Shown one piece after another: positions 31,000 through 43,313 of a DNA stretch of 64,000 nucleotides. The translations under genes and the position numbers were made by a program. The notes below the pieces were generated by a model that searched no databases, was not told the DNA's origin, and saw nothing but the letters and a program-made list of their open reading frames with translations. Position 1 is the stretch's first letter; each line of letters starts with the position of its first letter. Origin of the DNA: Symsagittifera roscoffensis (taxonomy: Eukaryota > Xenacoelomorpha > Acoela > Convolutidae); assembly GCF_963678635.1 (NCBI RefSeq), contig NC_087071.1:15499613-15563612 (forward strand). The letters are read 5' to 3'.

Positions 31000-31688
31000 G
31001 AAAGAGGCGAACACTCTCAATTTGGTATCCCTTCTCGAGAAGACAGCTTTAAAAAAGAAAGAACTTGATAGGCGAGCAATCGCATGCAGCCCACTCTAGC
31101 ACAGAGCGACATAATATTTTTTAGAACTACAGCAACTTGATGCCAGGCTAAAAGCAATAATGCATAAAAAAGTTACATTACGATCAAAGCTACATGTTCA
31201 TCATGCCTTAAGAAACAGACGATATATTTTTCTGCTATTTAGCTGCGAAATTTTTTATTAGCTTAAAATAACGCTTTTAAAAGCTCTTCCAAAATTTGGT
31301 TTAAAAAAAACCGATTGGTCAATTGCCCAGCCGGGATTATCAAACAGAACCTTGAAGCTGCAGTTTTTTTAAGTTCGAATTTTTAATGAGAACTTTAGGC
31401 GCACTGAATTAATCAAGAAAAAAGTACAAAAGAGCAAGCGAATGCAAAATACGCTAGTACAAAATGGTCTAAATTCGCTCAGCACTAGTCGTTTGATGCC
31501 TCGCTTTTGATGCTATGTTTAAAGAAATAAGATTTTTTTAAATCATGTTGCTCTTAAAATTATCATTGAAAATTATTTCTGTAGTTGAAAAGACGGAGAA
31601 ATTGAAAAGACGAAGAAAAACACTCAATTACGAAAGGAACTGATACTTCAATCATGCTCAAAGTGTGACATCATTTTAATGAAATAAA
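31000..31688. other. No gene seen; downstream flank of transposase
   Basis: AT-rich, stop-dense sequence on the 3' side of the minus-strand transposase ORF. No terminal repeat was recognised. It probably belongs to the same DNA transposon. Confidence 0.4.
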
Positions 31689-33149
31689 TCAGATCTTTAA
31701 AAACAAAACGAATGAACTTGCATTTATACTGTCCAGTTTCTTTATTTTTCGACGGGAAGTTTTTTCAACTATATAAGCAAGGGGCTCGAGTTTACTGGCC
31801 TGTTCTGCATACACGGTATTATCTAAATTTAACCTGACAAGATCAACTATTTCGAACACCTCGAACGCAAACTTAACTTCCTCATCGTCAAAAAAGCAAT
31901 GAACTTGGCCCACTTTTCCATCTTCTAATTCGACAAAACTATTAGCTTGAGATCTTGAATAGTTCATGCTATCGAGATGTAAATCACCCTGGCTGCGACA
32001 GAAGAAACGGGCTGAAGGAAAACTTTTTTTCAGCTCAAAAAGAAGCGGAGTTTCTTTCATGGAGTAAGCATCGTTGCCTCGGAATGGTTTGCTCAAAAGC
32101 TCGCTGGTGAAACTCTGCAAGGGATCGCGTTTAATCGGAGTTTGATGCAACAGTTTATTTCTGATATAACGTTGCACTAGAAGTCGACAGGTATTAACAG
32201 TTCCTGTTAAAGGTCGAACCAAATGATGATTGGCAGACTCAAATTGGGTTGCTGAAGTCGTCCAAAGATGACCAAATGTCTTACATTGCCATGAAAGATG
32301 CCTCAGAAGATGGAAATTGATAGAATCAAATCCCCTCATGGGGTACTTGTTCGAGAGGTTTCGACACGCTGCTTCCAATAAAACACCACAAAGATCAACG
32401 TGATGGTCTGATTCATAACGAGACCTGAGTGCAAAAACTATGAAACTCAAGTCTCGAAGGTTTCCTTGATGCTCAGTCATGAAAGGCGCGAAAACTATTG
32501 GCGAAAAGTAGAGCAAAAAAGTTTTCAACTCAGAGGCCTTGAAAACACTAAGTCTATTAAGAGGACGTAAGGCGCGGGTGAATTCAGATGGGAGCGAGAC
32601 ATCTTTAATCCAAGGGTCTACTTCAGGTACACAGCTTAAAGTTTCACATAAAAATTTCAGCAAATCGCAGGCAACACCTTTCAGTGCTTGGTGCATCGTG
32701 TCAATTGGGCTACTTAGTGGCAAATTTTCGATCATCGCAAACAATGTTGAGGCCCCTCGAATACCACGAGTCTCAAGTTCGGGGTCATTTGGGTTTGATA
32801 AGTGGTGCGTATGTTTGCTGGGATCTCGCATTACAATTTTTTCTTTGTGTGAATAACTGTGAACATATGCTTTGTGGGTTCCCTTCATAACACACAAGCT
32901 GCAATCATAGTATCCATTGAACTGCTTCATTTTCAGCAATTTCGGCTTGCATGTAAGATCAGCTATCAGCATAATTGTTATGAACTTCAGGTCATATTTT
33001 CGGTTCTCGTGAACTATTTGAGCTGGCTGGCTGATTTCGTTTTTTAAGTAGTTAAATACGAAATCCCAATCACTAAATTCAAACCCACTAAATTTTGGGT
33101 TGTAGATGGTTTGTATTTTGTTTTCCATGATGAATGTCGTTTTGTTCAT
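31689..33149 (-). CDS. tnp2/DUF4218-type transposase, N-terminally truncated and fused to retroelement codons
   Basis: A 486-aa ORF on the minus strand. Residues 62-92 show IADLTCKPKL and YYDCSLCVMKGTH. Residues 128-137 read RGIRGASTL. 149-159 read IDTMHQALKGV, like the D-x-M-H-x-x-L-x-G-V block of tnp2 transposases. 276-310 read INFHLLRHLSW and GHLWTTSATQFESANHHL, like the DUF4218 block with its GPLW-type and FE-x-x-N motifs. These belong to CACTA/EnSpm-type cut-and-paste transposases. The ORF is short for the family and probably lacks its N-terminal catalytic part. Codons 1-19 are retroelement sequence of copy B, because the junction is at 33092/33093. The 3' end may be intact. Confidence 0.65.
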   Translation of the reverse strand: MNKTTFIMENKIQTIYNPKFSGFEFSDWDFVFNYLKNEISQPAQIVHENRKYDLKFITIMLIADLTCKPKLLKMKQFNGYYDCSLCVMKGTHKAYVHSYSHKEKIVMRDPSKHTHHLSNPNDPELETRGIRGASTLFAMIENLPLSSPIDTMHQALKGVACDLLKFLCETLSCVPEVDPWIKDVSLPSEFTRALRPLNRLSVFKASELKTFLLYFSPIVFAPFMTEHQGNLRDLSFIVFALRSRYESDHHVDLCGVLLEAACRNLSNKYPMRGFDSINFHLLRHLSWQCKTFGHLWTTSATQFESANHHLVRPLTGTVNTCRLLVQRYIRNKLLHQTPIKRDPLQSFTSELLSKPFRGNDAYSMKETPLLFELKKSFPSARFFCRSQGDLHLDSMNYSRSQANSFVELEDGKVGQVHCFFDDEEVKFAFEVFEIVDLVRLNLDNTVYAEQASKLEPLAYIVEKTSRRKIKKLDSINASSFVLFLKI

Positions 33150-33215
33150 TTATTTGTTTTTCCGTATGTGGGTGATTTTGAATAACTTTTAAACCTGTGA
33201 AAGATTATAATTGAG

Positions 33216-34168
33216 TTAATTCGCGTAGTGCGTATTCTTTCGGGTAGTAAGGTAATAGATTGTTCCGATGTTGAACAATTTTTTTTGGTCTGAATCGGTG
33301 ATTTTATATGTTACGTCAATGGGTTTGGCAATTATTTGGTATGGTCCTTTGCGAAGGGGTTGTAATTTTTTAGAAATTCCTTTTTGTGTATTAAAATTAG
33401 GTTTTAAGACAAATGTTCCAATTTTTAAATCTGAGGCTGGTGTAAAGCGTGAATTAATTTGTTCGTTAATGTTTTGCCTTTGTAACAATTTTTTTGTTAC
33501 TCTTTGGTAAATTTCATTGTGTTTTTTATCTCTATTTAAAATCCATTCGGTGTGTGTCCCGGAGGCTAATTTAATTATTTGTGGGTGATGAAAATGATCT
33601 TCATCATGCGTAGGTAAAGGTAGGTTATAACAAACTGAGTCTTTATTTGGTTGGCAACAATCTTGTGCATTTTTATGAGAGTTTGCTGTAAACATAATGG
33701 GTTTACGTGGCTTTTGATTAAAACCATTTCGTATGGTGACATTCCTAGAGTTGGCGTAATTTGTGAATTAATTGCTAAGGGAAATACTTCTACATCTGCT
33801 GACCATTCTGTGTATCTTGTATCATTTCCATTTATGATACATCTAAGATATTCTTGTAGTGAACGGTTCATACCTTCGACTAAACCGTTTGTCCAAGGTG
33901 CATGAGATGTACGTGGTTTATGTTTGATGTTATATAAGTAACATAGTGTGATGATTTCTTTATTTATGAATTCTGTAACGTTATCTGTAACTAAGATTTC
34001 GGGTAATCCGAATTTAGCTATCCAGTGTTCATAAAGTGTTGTGTAAGCATAATAAGCATTACAATGTGGTACTGGGTTGAGTGCTACATAAAGTGTAAAT
34101 GCATCGACAATTAGCATAATGTAGGAGTTTCCTTCAGAGGATGGTGAAATTGGTCCTTTTGTATCGAA
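33216..34168 (-). pseudogene. Integrase core and C-terminus (copy B)
   Basis: No difference from the copy A protein was noticed: DD35E triad, GPY-type motif, same frame change and same loss of the HHCC domain at the RT join near 34169. Confidence 0.8.
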
Positions 34169-35403
34169 GGAGGATATTATAGAACGGTCTTAAATATAAT
34201 TGCATTTTATAAACGTACTTGCTTAAAAAACTTAACATTCCAAGGAATTCTTGGATTTTCTTTTTGTTTGTTGGTGGTTGAAGTTTTTGAATAGCATCAA
34301 TGCGTGATTTTAATGGAGTGATTGTGTTTCTTTCTATATTATGTCCTGAAAATTAACTCGTGTCAAAAAGAAGTGTGATTTATCGGGGCGGCCTTCAGAT
34401 TTTCGTTCTGAAGTATTTTATGATAGTGCTCTAAAACTGTAAACGTTTCTTCTTTTGTCTGTGATTGCATAAAAACATCATCCAAATAGGTGATTGCGTT
34501 TTTCTTGAGTATTAATGGTCTAAAAAGTTTACTCATAAAAGCTGAAAATGCTGCTGGTCCTATGGAAATTCCATAGAATAGGCGGTTAAATTCATATTGT
34601 TGATTTCCAATAACAAATTTTGTTAAACGTCGTGATTGTTCATCTAGTGGCATTTGATTGTGTGCACTATTCATATCTGCGGTTGTAAAGTATTTTCCGT
34701 TTATTTTTGTTAAGATAACTTGTATTGGTTCAATAGGCCAATTGCATTTCGATTCGTCAATTAGTGAATTGAGGTATCTAGCGTCTAAAACTATTTTTAA
34801 TGATTCTCCTTTTGCTAGAATGGTAACAGGGTTAATAAATGTGTTGTTTTTTGGTTGTTCTTCTTTATTTACTGGTGAGATAATTTTGTATTGTTCGAAA
34901 ATATCAAGTAATATATTTACTTTGTCGTGTAAATGGATTGGTACTTTACTAGCTCTTTGTTTTTTGAAAACTGCGTCAGGTTTTAACGGGAGATGTAGTG
35001 ATGAACTGATTTTCCCAACGTCAAATTTTGATGTTGCGTAGACTGTTGAATATTTTAACAATTGTTTTGCTAGTTTGTCAAATTCGATTTGTGTAATTTG
35101 TGAGTGTTCAAAATTAAACATCGTTAAAAATTTTTGTTGTTCTTTTTTGTAATTTGTTATATTGAACGTTGGTTTAAAATATGGTGTTTTTGTGAAATAA
35201 TCTGTGTTTCTCTTTTCATTGCTTATTATGTTATTTATGGATAATTCTTCGTCAAGAATTGTGGATTGGCAAATATCTAATAATTGGAGTATATTATTTA
35301 CGCGGTAGAATTTTTCATGTATGGGTGAGATTGTAGCGTTTGTTTCACAATATCCTAAAAGTCCTAAGGGTAATGTTACTTGATACGGTGTATTGTTAGA
35401 CAC
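34169..35403 (-). pseudogene. Reverse transcriptase (copy B)
   Basis: 346-aa ORF at 34363-35403 with YLDDVF intact. It differs from copy A at three codons. In the first catalytic block NSAHNQ replaces NSAYNQ (34662), where His stands at the residue equivalent to the nucleotide-selecting aromatic. KLAKQ replaces KLGKQ (35069) and YSTVYA replaces YSTIYA (35043). Copy C agrees with B at the last two and with A at the first, so the His is a new change in B. Confidence 0.85.
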
Positions 35404-35444
35404 GTGTTACGAAATGATGTCGGAATTCGTGTTTTTCAAAAATT

Positions 35445-36442
35445 TTATAGATGAGATCGTGATTTTGAAAAACTTGTGAATAGGTTTAAATTCAAAGTCT
35501 GACATAAAAAGTTGTTGTTTATTTTGACTTTATCATACTGGTGAACTTGTTTTATTAAAAAATTATATATATTTCTTGATAATGGTTTCAAGTGTTTCCG
35601 TTGTTGGTTATAAATTGGGTAAAATTTTGAGAAAAATGGTGGTTGTTTGTTTAATCTTTGAAAAAATTTTAGAGCTGTAATTTTTGTTTTTGTGTACTTA
35701 TCTCTGATTAGTATTTTACTATTTAAGATGTTGATTGTTGGTTTATATTTAGATATAAAGGATATGCCAATAATATTGTGCTTAATATCAGTAATATGAA
35801 ATATTTGTTTAAATGGTTTGTTTAGAATTTTATTTTGCTCCATTGTTCTTGTGGGGAGAAGGAATAATTGGATTTTTCCATAATTTACTAATGTTGATCC
35901 TTGTGCTGCTGCTAGCTTACTAGAGGTTGCAAGAGGCGTTAATTTTGGATGTAATGTTTTGATTTCATTCCATGTGGGAATTTTAATTATGTTTGATTCT
36001 GCTCCTGAATCAATTAAAAAATCAATTTCAAGATCTGATGGTTGAAATTGTTTGTTTCTTGGACTTTCTAAGAGAAATGGTATTGTCCAAATTTTTTCTC
36101 TGGGTTGTTCTTTTTGTTTATTTTGATAAATATGATTTGTGTTTGAACATTTTGTTTTGTCTTTTTCATCGGGTTTAATTACCGTGTTAATTTCGTTTAC
36201 TTCTTGTGCAGTTTGTGTAGTATCGATGGGTTCAGTATAATAATTGTGAAGGAGTTCCAATTGATTTTCATATATATGTGATGTAAAGGGTTGTTCATAA
36301 ATGATAGGTTCAAAGTCGTTTTCGACTGTTATCATATTTACGGAGATGGTATTTTCTGTATCACTTTCTGTATCTGATGATCCACAGTTTATTTGATTTA
36401 GTTGTAGTTCGTTACTTCCTGTGTCATCAATACCTGGGGGTC
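35445..36442 (-). pseudogene. Retropepsin (copy B)
   Basis: Same 296-aa reading as copy A with LIDSGAE active site and the same short C run (36437-36441) breaking continuity with Gag. Confidence 0.8.
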
Positions 36443-37222
36443 TGACGTTGTTTCTTCATTTGACTGTACTTGATTAATATGTCTTTGATGTTTTGGTGTA
36501 CTACTTCTGTTTCGATGTTTAGAATTATTATAATGGTTATTATTCCTATGTGGTGACTGGGAATAATTTCTATATTGATTATTCTAACTTGAATTTCGAT
36601 TTTGTGAATTGTTCCGTAATCTGTTTTGATAATTGTCATTTGATCTGTGATAGTTTGATCTATCATACGAGTTATTTCTTGATCGATTGTTCGGGTTATT
36701 CTGATTTCGATTGTTCGAATAACTTCTATTTCGATTATGTGAATAGTTTCTATTTCTGTTGTATGATGAGTTTCGTGATTGATTATTGGAATAGTGTTTC
36801 TTTTTTGGGTTTGATTGGCAATTCGATCTAAAAACAAAGTGTGTTGCATTGGAATTTGATCTTGAATAGTTGTTTCGACTATTTGATCGATTATAATTAT
36901 TTTGTGAAGAATTTTGTGTATTTCTTCGTTCTGGTGATCTATCTCTATAACTTGAGTTATATGGTGATTGATTCCTTGTGTAATTGGTGTTGTTCGGAAG
37001 TGGTTTTCCTGAACTGTTTTTACTTTATATATGTTTGTTTGGTAGATTTTGATCTTTTTTCATATTTTGATAGAACGATTTATTTGGTTCTTTATGTTTT
37101 TGAGGTATATTCTGATTATCTTGTTGTTTTTCTCTACATTCGGAAATACTGTGTCCGTAACGTCGGCAGTAATTACACCATTTTTTGAAAGATGGTTTGC
37201 CATTAAAATTTGGATTTTTTTT
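36427..37222 (-). pseudogene. Gag nucleocapsid (copy B)
   Basis: Zinc knuckle WCNYCRRYGHSISECR near 37147-37182, out of frame with the capsid through the same homopolymer run (37214-37222), then the Arg/Ser/Asn tail. No difference from copy A noticed. Confidence 0.7.
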
Positions 37223-38250
37223 TCATAAATATTTAGTTTTTCAGTGATTTTTTCAATTAGGCCTGTATCTGATTCCTGTATGTTATTTATATGTGTAGTG
37301 TTTGTTTCAATTCGATTAACATATTGTAGTTTTAGATTTTCTGTTTCTTCAAGTTTCATTGTGATTTCCGCTTGCTCTAGTTTATCTACTAGTTTTCGAA
37401 AATCTAAATCTGGCTCTCGAATTGAGGAAGCATGAGATGCTCTCTTTTTTATTGCTATTTTCCTTAATTGAGGTGTTAAGGTCATCATTAAAATTTCTGT
37501 CATTTTTGTGTTTTTATAGTCATGTGTATTAAGTGAATATGCTTTTCGAACTAATGTTTCGATGCGTACTTCTAATTGTTTGATGGTTTCATTTGGTAAT
37601 CTGCGAATTTCATTACATAAAACTCTTTGGTGTTGTTTATTTCTTTCGGAGTCAAACATTTTTGAAATTTCCTGTGTAAATCTTTTCAAGTCTGATTTTA
37701 TTTCTAGAGGTAATACTGAAAACCATTTTTGAGCTGCGCCATCTAAGGTTGTTTGTATCAATGCTGTGTGTCTATGCGTCCAATTTTGATGTAGTGGCGT
37801 TTTAATTGGTTCAGGTCCTATATTTAAAATTAAATTTGCTGTTACCTCATTTAAAAATTTTTCTACAGAATTTTCAGGATCTGTTCCTGTAAATACCATC
37901 AGTGGTTTCTTGGATGTTATTGATGATCCACCCATGAGGTATGGATTCATTGTCATCTGCAGTGATTCTGCGGCATTTGGCTTTTGCGAAAAATTTGAAA
38001 GTTGATTTTTTGTTATTTCGTGTTGCTGAAGGTAATATGGAAGCGGTATTTCATTTTGCATTTGAGTTGGTTGATAAGAATGCATTGACATTGGATTTTG
38101 TGGTTGTATTGGTTGAAAAGATTGTGTGTTAAATGGATTGTGTATATGCATTTGTTGTGGATGTTGTACGTCTGTTGGGTTTTGTGGGTAAATTTTCATG
38201 TTTCGAGATGGTTGAGGTTGTCGTGGTCTTTGTGTGTGATATTCTTTAGT
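37213..38250 (-). pseudogene. Gag capsid region (copy B)
   Basis: Reading 37060-38199, identical to copy A except Gly instead of Arg in YLMGGSS (37932). Copy C also has Gly, so B is ancestral here. Confidence 0.7.
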
Positions 38251-39710
38251 TTATGGTGCAAAAATATCTGGTTGGTGATAATCATCTTCATTGGATGATA
38301 AATAGTTTGTATTAAACGGTGTATGTTGGTTATTTTTATTTTGTTGGGTAATTTTCAGTATAATCCTGTGTAGGTCGTGGATTATCTGGAAAATTTACTG
38401 ATTTTGTCGATGTTTTCGGGAGATTCCAATAATGAGAACATACGTGATTTAAATTTTGTGTATTGTTTCGGGGAGGTTGATTTGTTTTTTATTTGTGAGC
38501 ATAATCATAGTTATGTTTTGCAAAGGTGTTTCTTATGAATGATTTTCGTGTTTTTGACGGTACTGTCATTGGTCTATATGTTTGATAATCCATATGTGAA
38601 TATTTTGGGGCAACCGAAGGTTTAACGGTTAATTGCAAGGTTACATGTGCCAGTGAAGTATTTGTATTTCTTGGTGTTGTTAAATTTGGGTGTATTGGTG
38701 AAATAGTTTGTTGTGTAGTTGTTGTTGTTTGGACAATTTCTTCAATTATGAAGTGTGATGGTGTATGAATATCTTGTTGTGTAAGATTTCTAGTTCCATT
38801 AAAGTTTTCATTGTGTATGACGGTCGAATTTAAACTGTTATTTTGTGTATCAGGTAAAAATGTATTGTAGTTTAATGGTGTTGCATCAATGGTTAGTGGT
38901 ATTACTTTAACATAATTTCTGTGGTAAGATATTGTAGTTTTTGCTTGACTTGAGATAGATTGTGGGATATTTATAAATGTAGGATGAGACCATTCATGGT
39001 CCCAAACGTAATCTGATTGTTCTGTAAAGGCAGTGTCATCATTTGAATTTTGAGGTCTGAAATTTTTTCTTGCTTGTGAAATTAAGTCTATATTATGTGT
39101 GAAATAATCTATTACAAACCATGCCAAAATTTTTTGTAAGTCATGTTTAGTGTGTTGTGCAACATCATCTTTAGTGAAATTTTCTTTGATTATATGTAGA
39201 CAAGTTGAAATTAATGTAATTTCATTTCGTACTTTTGTATGTTTGGATGTTTCAGTTGGTGAGATACTTTGAAATTCTCGTTTTTTCTAATATAGAGATA
39301 TAGGTATATATTATTACAAAAATTTCATTAGTGAATATAGCGTTTGCGCTTGGTGAAATATGATATTGTATGCTTTTGATATATTCTAGGAATACTTTTG
39401 AAAATTCTAATCCAAGATCATCTGTTTGAATTACATATTTACGATGGTTCGTATTTGGTGTGCTGAATTCTATGGTGTAGATTCCATATTGTTGTGTTAG
39501 GTTACATATGTCTTTCAAATAAAGTTTAATAATTTGTCTTTTGATTTTTATATCTGGGAATTTTGCTTTGCATGGACTGATTCCGGGTTCAAACAAATTT
39601 ACGAGTAAATTTTTGCAAAAATCATGCTGCCCTCTATTATCGGGTGCATCTATGAGGAAGGGGTAAACCTCTTCGTCATCTGGACTATCGTCACTTTGAG
39701 TGTGGCTCAT
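38251..39710 (-). pseudogene. Gag N-terminal region (copy B)
   Basis: ORFs 39252-39710 and 38489-39127 with the same frame change and TAA as copy A. B has IIKLYLKDI where A and C have His (39523), and a silent change at 38636. Both are new in B by comparison with C. Confidence 0.6.
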
Positions 39711-39759
39711 TTTTTCGTTTGATGACCTTTAATATATAGCTATCAATGTGTCTAATTGG

Positions 39760-40104
39760 TTAATTCCAGTTATACAGGTGTACTGGTTTGTGTTTGTATT
39801 GCTTTTTTATTCTTCTTTTTCCTCTTTTTGATGAATTTGAAGTTGTTTCTGAATCGGAAAAATATAACTGATCGTGAATGGGACAATTTTTATCAATAGA
39901 TTCTTTTAATTTGTAGAGTTCGTCTAAATTGCTGGCTTCTGATTCAGAAAATGCGTTTCTATTTTTTGAAAATCTTTTTCGTGCGATTTGTCTTTGTTTT
40001 TTTTTATAATTTTTCTTTTTTATTGTTTGTCGTTTTGTTCTATTGTACCCAACTGTTTGTGTATGGGGTGTGATTACAAGATCGTATTTTTTGTTATCTT
40101 TCAC
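39760..40104 (-). CDS. Basic 114-aa ORF upstream of Gag (copy B)
   Basis: Same protein as at 25608-25952 with no difference seen, ending 49 bp before the copy B gag start. Confidence 0.6.
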   Translation of the reverse strand: MKDNKKYDLVITPHTQTVGYNRTKRQTIKKKNYKKKQRQIARKRFSKNRNAFSESEASNLDELYKLKESIDKNCPIHDQLYFSDSETTSNSSKRGKRRIKKQYKHKPVHLYNWN

Positions 40105-40670
40105 AGTTGTGTAAAACGATTGTTTGGTTATTTCCTAGATTTGTGAATGACATAAGGTTTAGGATGAGGGCTGCAAAAAGTTGTTAGGTATTTCTATTTT
40201 TCTTAGACTGTTAGTCCTTACGATTTGTTGGTTAGCTTAACCTGGGTCTTTTTATTTAGGGTTGGAGAGAAAAGTATATCGATATCGATGAATGATTTTT
40301 TACTTTTTTGTGGCTAGTCTAAGCTAAGGTGTTAACTTACTTAATCTTACTTAGGGGTAGTGATTGTGTTCAAGGTTTGGAGAATAGTAAATCGATCCAC
40401 AAGGTTCAAGTATAATTAGAACGCAATTAGTTCGTTAGATACTATTTTAAACTTACTAAGTCTAAGATCTATCCTGGGTCTGGTGAGAGGAGGGTTCAAG
40501 TGAAGGATGAATAACCGAAGTTCTTCACTGTTTATCTTGATTTGAATGGTTAGTTTTATTAAAAAATTTCTATTTTTCTTGGGTCTTTTGGAAGGGTTGG
40601 ATAGTGAATCGACGTTTGAGGTCGTTAGACACTTGCTAAGTGGGTGGGGGAGAACAAAATTGTTCTTTTG

Positions 40671-40790
40671 GATCCAAGGATAGGCCTTGATGATCAGATT
40701 TTAAATTTAGTGAAATAGAAAATTGATTGAGATCCAAGGATAAGCCTTGATGATCTGATTTTAAAATTAAGTGAATTTAAGTTTAAAATG
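40671..40790. repeat. Two 60-bp leader repeats (copy B)
   Basis: Repeat starts at 40671 and 40731, identical to those of copy A. Confidence 0.85.
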
Positions 40791-41111
40791 GTTTAAATTT
40801 ATTTAAGGAAAAGATTTAATATTTTAATGATATTAGTGAGTTTAAGATTGCTGTTATGTTTAGGTGATGAAGCTGGGACAACAGATGATTTATGATTACT
40901 AACAATTTATTGTCATGCTACTAATTTTTATTTTCATTTTCAATAAATATTTTTCAAATATGTTTTTTATAAAACTGCAGAAATTAAGAAAACGATCTGA
41001 GATCTTTTTATCAATCGTCATTGTACATTAATATTTTTGTTTAGCGCTTGAAATGATCATGAAGATTGACTTCAAAATTTTATGTTTGCAGATGAAAATC
41101 TAAATTCATTG

Positions 41112-41372
41112 CTAATAAGATTCTAAACATAAAGTTTGTGTTGGCTTTTGCCGTACAATCATAAAACTATATGGTAACTTTCTAATTTGTCGTATGTCGT
41201 CTCTTGTTCGAGGTCTTCTTCCAATTCCGGGTAGTTCTATTATTGTTCGGAATATTGGCTCTGATCTATTGAGTCGTAGAGACATTTCGATTAAATTATT
41301 ATCGTATATTATTTTGAAAATGTTTTGTCTAAATTCTATTCTACTTTTGGTTAGTTCTAAGCTATTAAGGTC
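41112..41372 (-). CDS. Short conserved 5' ORF (copy B)
   Basis: Same 86-codon open frame as at 26960-27220, no difference seen. Confidence 0.5.
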   Translation of the reverse strand, partial: DLNSLELTKSRIEFRQNIFKIIYDNNLIEMSLRLNRSEPIFRTIIELPGIGRRPRTRDDIRQIRKLPYSFMIVRQKPTQTLCLESY

Positions 41373-42302
41373 TTATTCGAGACTTATGGTCGCACCAGAT
41401 GAGTTAGGACCGATGTGGTTAACTCATAGAGTAATTTCGGATAGGGTACACCGTCTGCTCGTCATCTTATTTTCGGCCGGATAGATTAGTGCAAATTCTT
41501 AGTCTAATACCGATCCTAATCTTACTCTTATACTTTCTAGTCTCAGGGTGTTTAACTAGTATCTGCTAGGCTCAATAGATCTAGGGTATACTGGTTTGTT
41601 GCGGCTGCTGAAGTTCTCTTGGAGAGACAACTAATTTCTAAGTTAAATTCAAATCTCTCTGGTGCTGAAATTACAAGTAATTTCAACACTTACAAATAAG
41701 TGGGTTGTTAATTAGATGGATCATGATTGGTTAATATTAAATACTTACAGTGGTAAAATATCCAATTTATCCAATCATAAAATATAGTTTAGATCAGGTT
41801 CCAACTTGTTGCTAATCTAAGTTTAATCTCTTGAAACAGCTCCTCTGCTTTTTCGTAGTGAACAGGGCGATCCACCACGTGAGAGCAGAGTAGTATTTCT
41901 CGTCAGGCATTTCTCCGAAGGGTTTCAGGAGATTTCCTGTCCTATTTTCTGGTATGGATCAGACCTCCAGTAGAATCACTGATAATGTGACATTTCCATC
42001 TGTTATGATCATAACAACGCGGAAATTTCTACCAAATCAATCTCAAGAACGCTTCACCGGAGAGCGACTTATCCGTTCCATTTTTAAGTCTTTAATGTTT
42101 AATTATACAGAAGGATTTTGGTGCTTCTATTATAACACATTGGTATAGAAGGTTTTGAGGCGCTGGTATTTTAATGGTATCCTAGTTTCTGAAGTTGAGC
42201 CGTCACTACCATGGCTGAGGTCATGGTTTTATGTTCAGACATTTTAAGGCTGAATCGATCCGCGTGGGGACTCAAAATGCAAAGTCGCCACACAGCTCAA
42301 CG

Positions 42303-42385
42303 TCTGCAAAGTCTAAACATAAGTCTACAAAGTCTGAAAAAAAGTCTGCAAAGTCTGAAAATAAGTCTGCAAAGTCTGATCATAG
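42303..42385 (+). repeat. 21-bp tandem repeat (copy B)
   Basis: Four units with the same sequence as 28151-28233. One substitution (42296) lies just upstream. Confidence 0.85.
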
Positions 42386-42806
42386 TCTACTATATAGATC
42401 GAGGTTTGCATTTGTTGAATGGTCCAGACCTATCTTCCTGTTCAAACAAAGGTTTAACTCCAATGGAAACCAATTTCTTGTCATAACGCTCAGTTTGATC
42501 AACAGATCAGACTTATAACCGTCAAAAAAGTCAACAAAAATTTTGAATTATGGGACATCAAAAATATCCCCGATGGCTATTTATAACTTTTCCAGGCGGA
42601 GTAAACCGGAAGGGGCGGAAAGACAGTCAACTGACTCTCGCTCAATTCCTGCAACAGCTTCATCGCCGTTTTGGGACTGAAATCTCCTGGCTCTTCAGAC
42701 ATAGCTGAGCTGATGCCCACGATCAGTGTTGATCACTCAACATTATTCTTCTGGCTACCTATCACTTGTTCAATGATCAGACTCATTCAATGACTCTTGA
42801 AAGTAA

Positions 42807-43257
42807 CTTTGATTCAATTTTCGACAAGAAGACCCCTCTTCTCACCATGTGCGAATTTTAACGAAGAACAGTTCAATTTTCATATTTCACATGATTGGGT
42901 TGATACTGTTGTGGAAACTCAATCGGACTCTCCTGCGTTTCGAGTCCAGCGCCGGTAGTAAATCTGGTAAACACGGATAAAAGTCAACATGCAAACCTGG
43001 TAAACACAGATCAAAATCATCAGAGATTTAGCTTTGATTCGATTTTCGACAAGAAGATCCCTCTTCTCACCATGTGCGAAACTTAACGAAGAACAGTTCA
43101 ATTTTCATACTTCACATGGTTGGGTTGATACTGTCGTGGAAACTCAATCGGACTCTCCTGCAGTTTCGAGTCCAGCGCCGGTAGTAGTAAATCTGGTAAA
43201 CACGGATAAAAGTCAACATGCAAACCTGGTAAAGACAGATCAAAATCATCGCAGATT
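42807..43257. repeat. 225-bp tandem duplication (copy B)
   Basis: Counterpart of 28655-29105. The first unit has a instead of c at 42979, which makes it match the second unit at that site. Confidence 0.8.
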
Positions 43258-43313
43258 AAAATGAACATGCACAGAACAAAACAACAAGCAATTGGTTCCT
43301 ATCCTCTTTTTTC

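Noticed and set aside
33071-33092. Two CACTA pentamers at the edge of the transposase segment as possible CACTA termini
   Set aside because: They lie inside the open coding frame (antisense of the GFEFSD region) and no matching inverted end was found.
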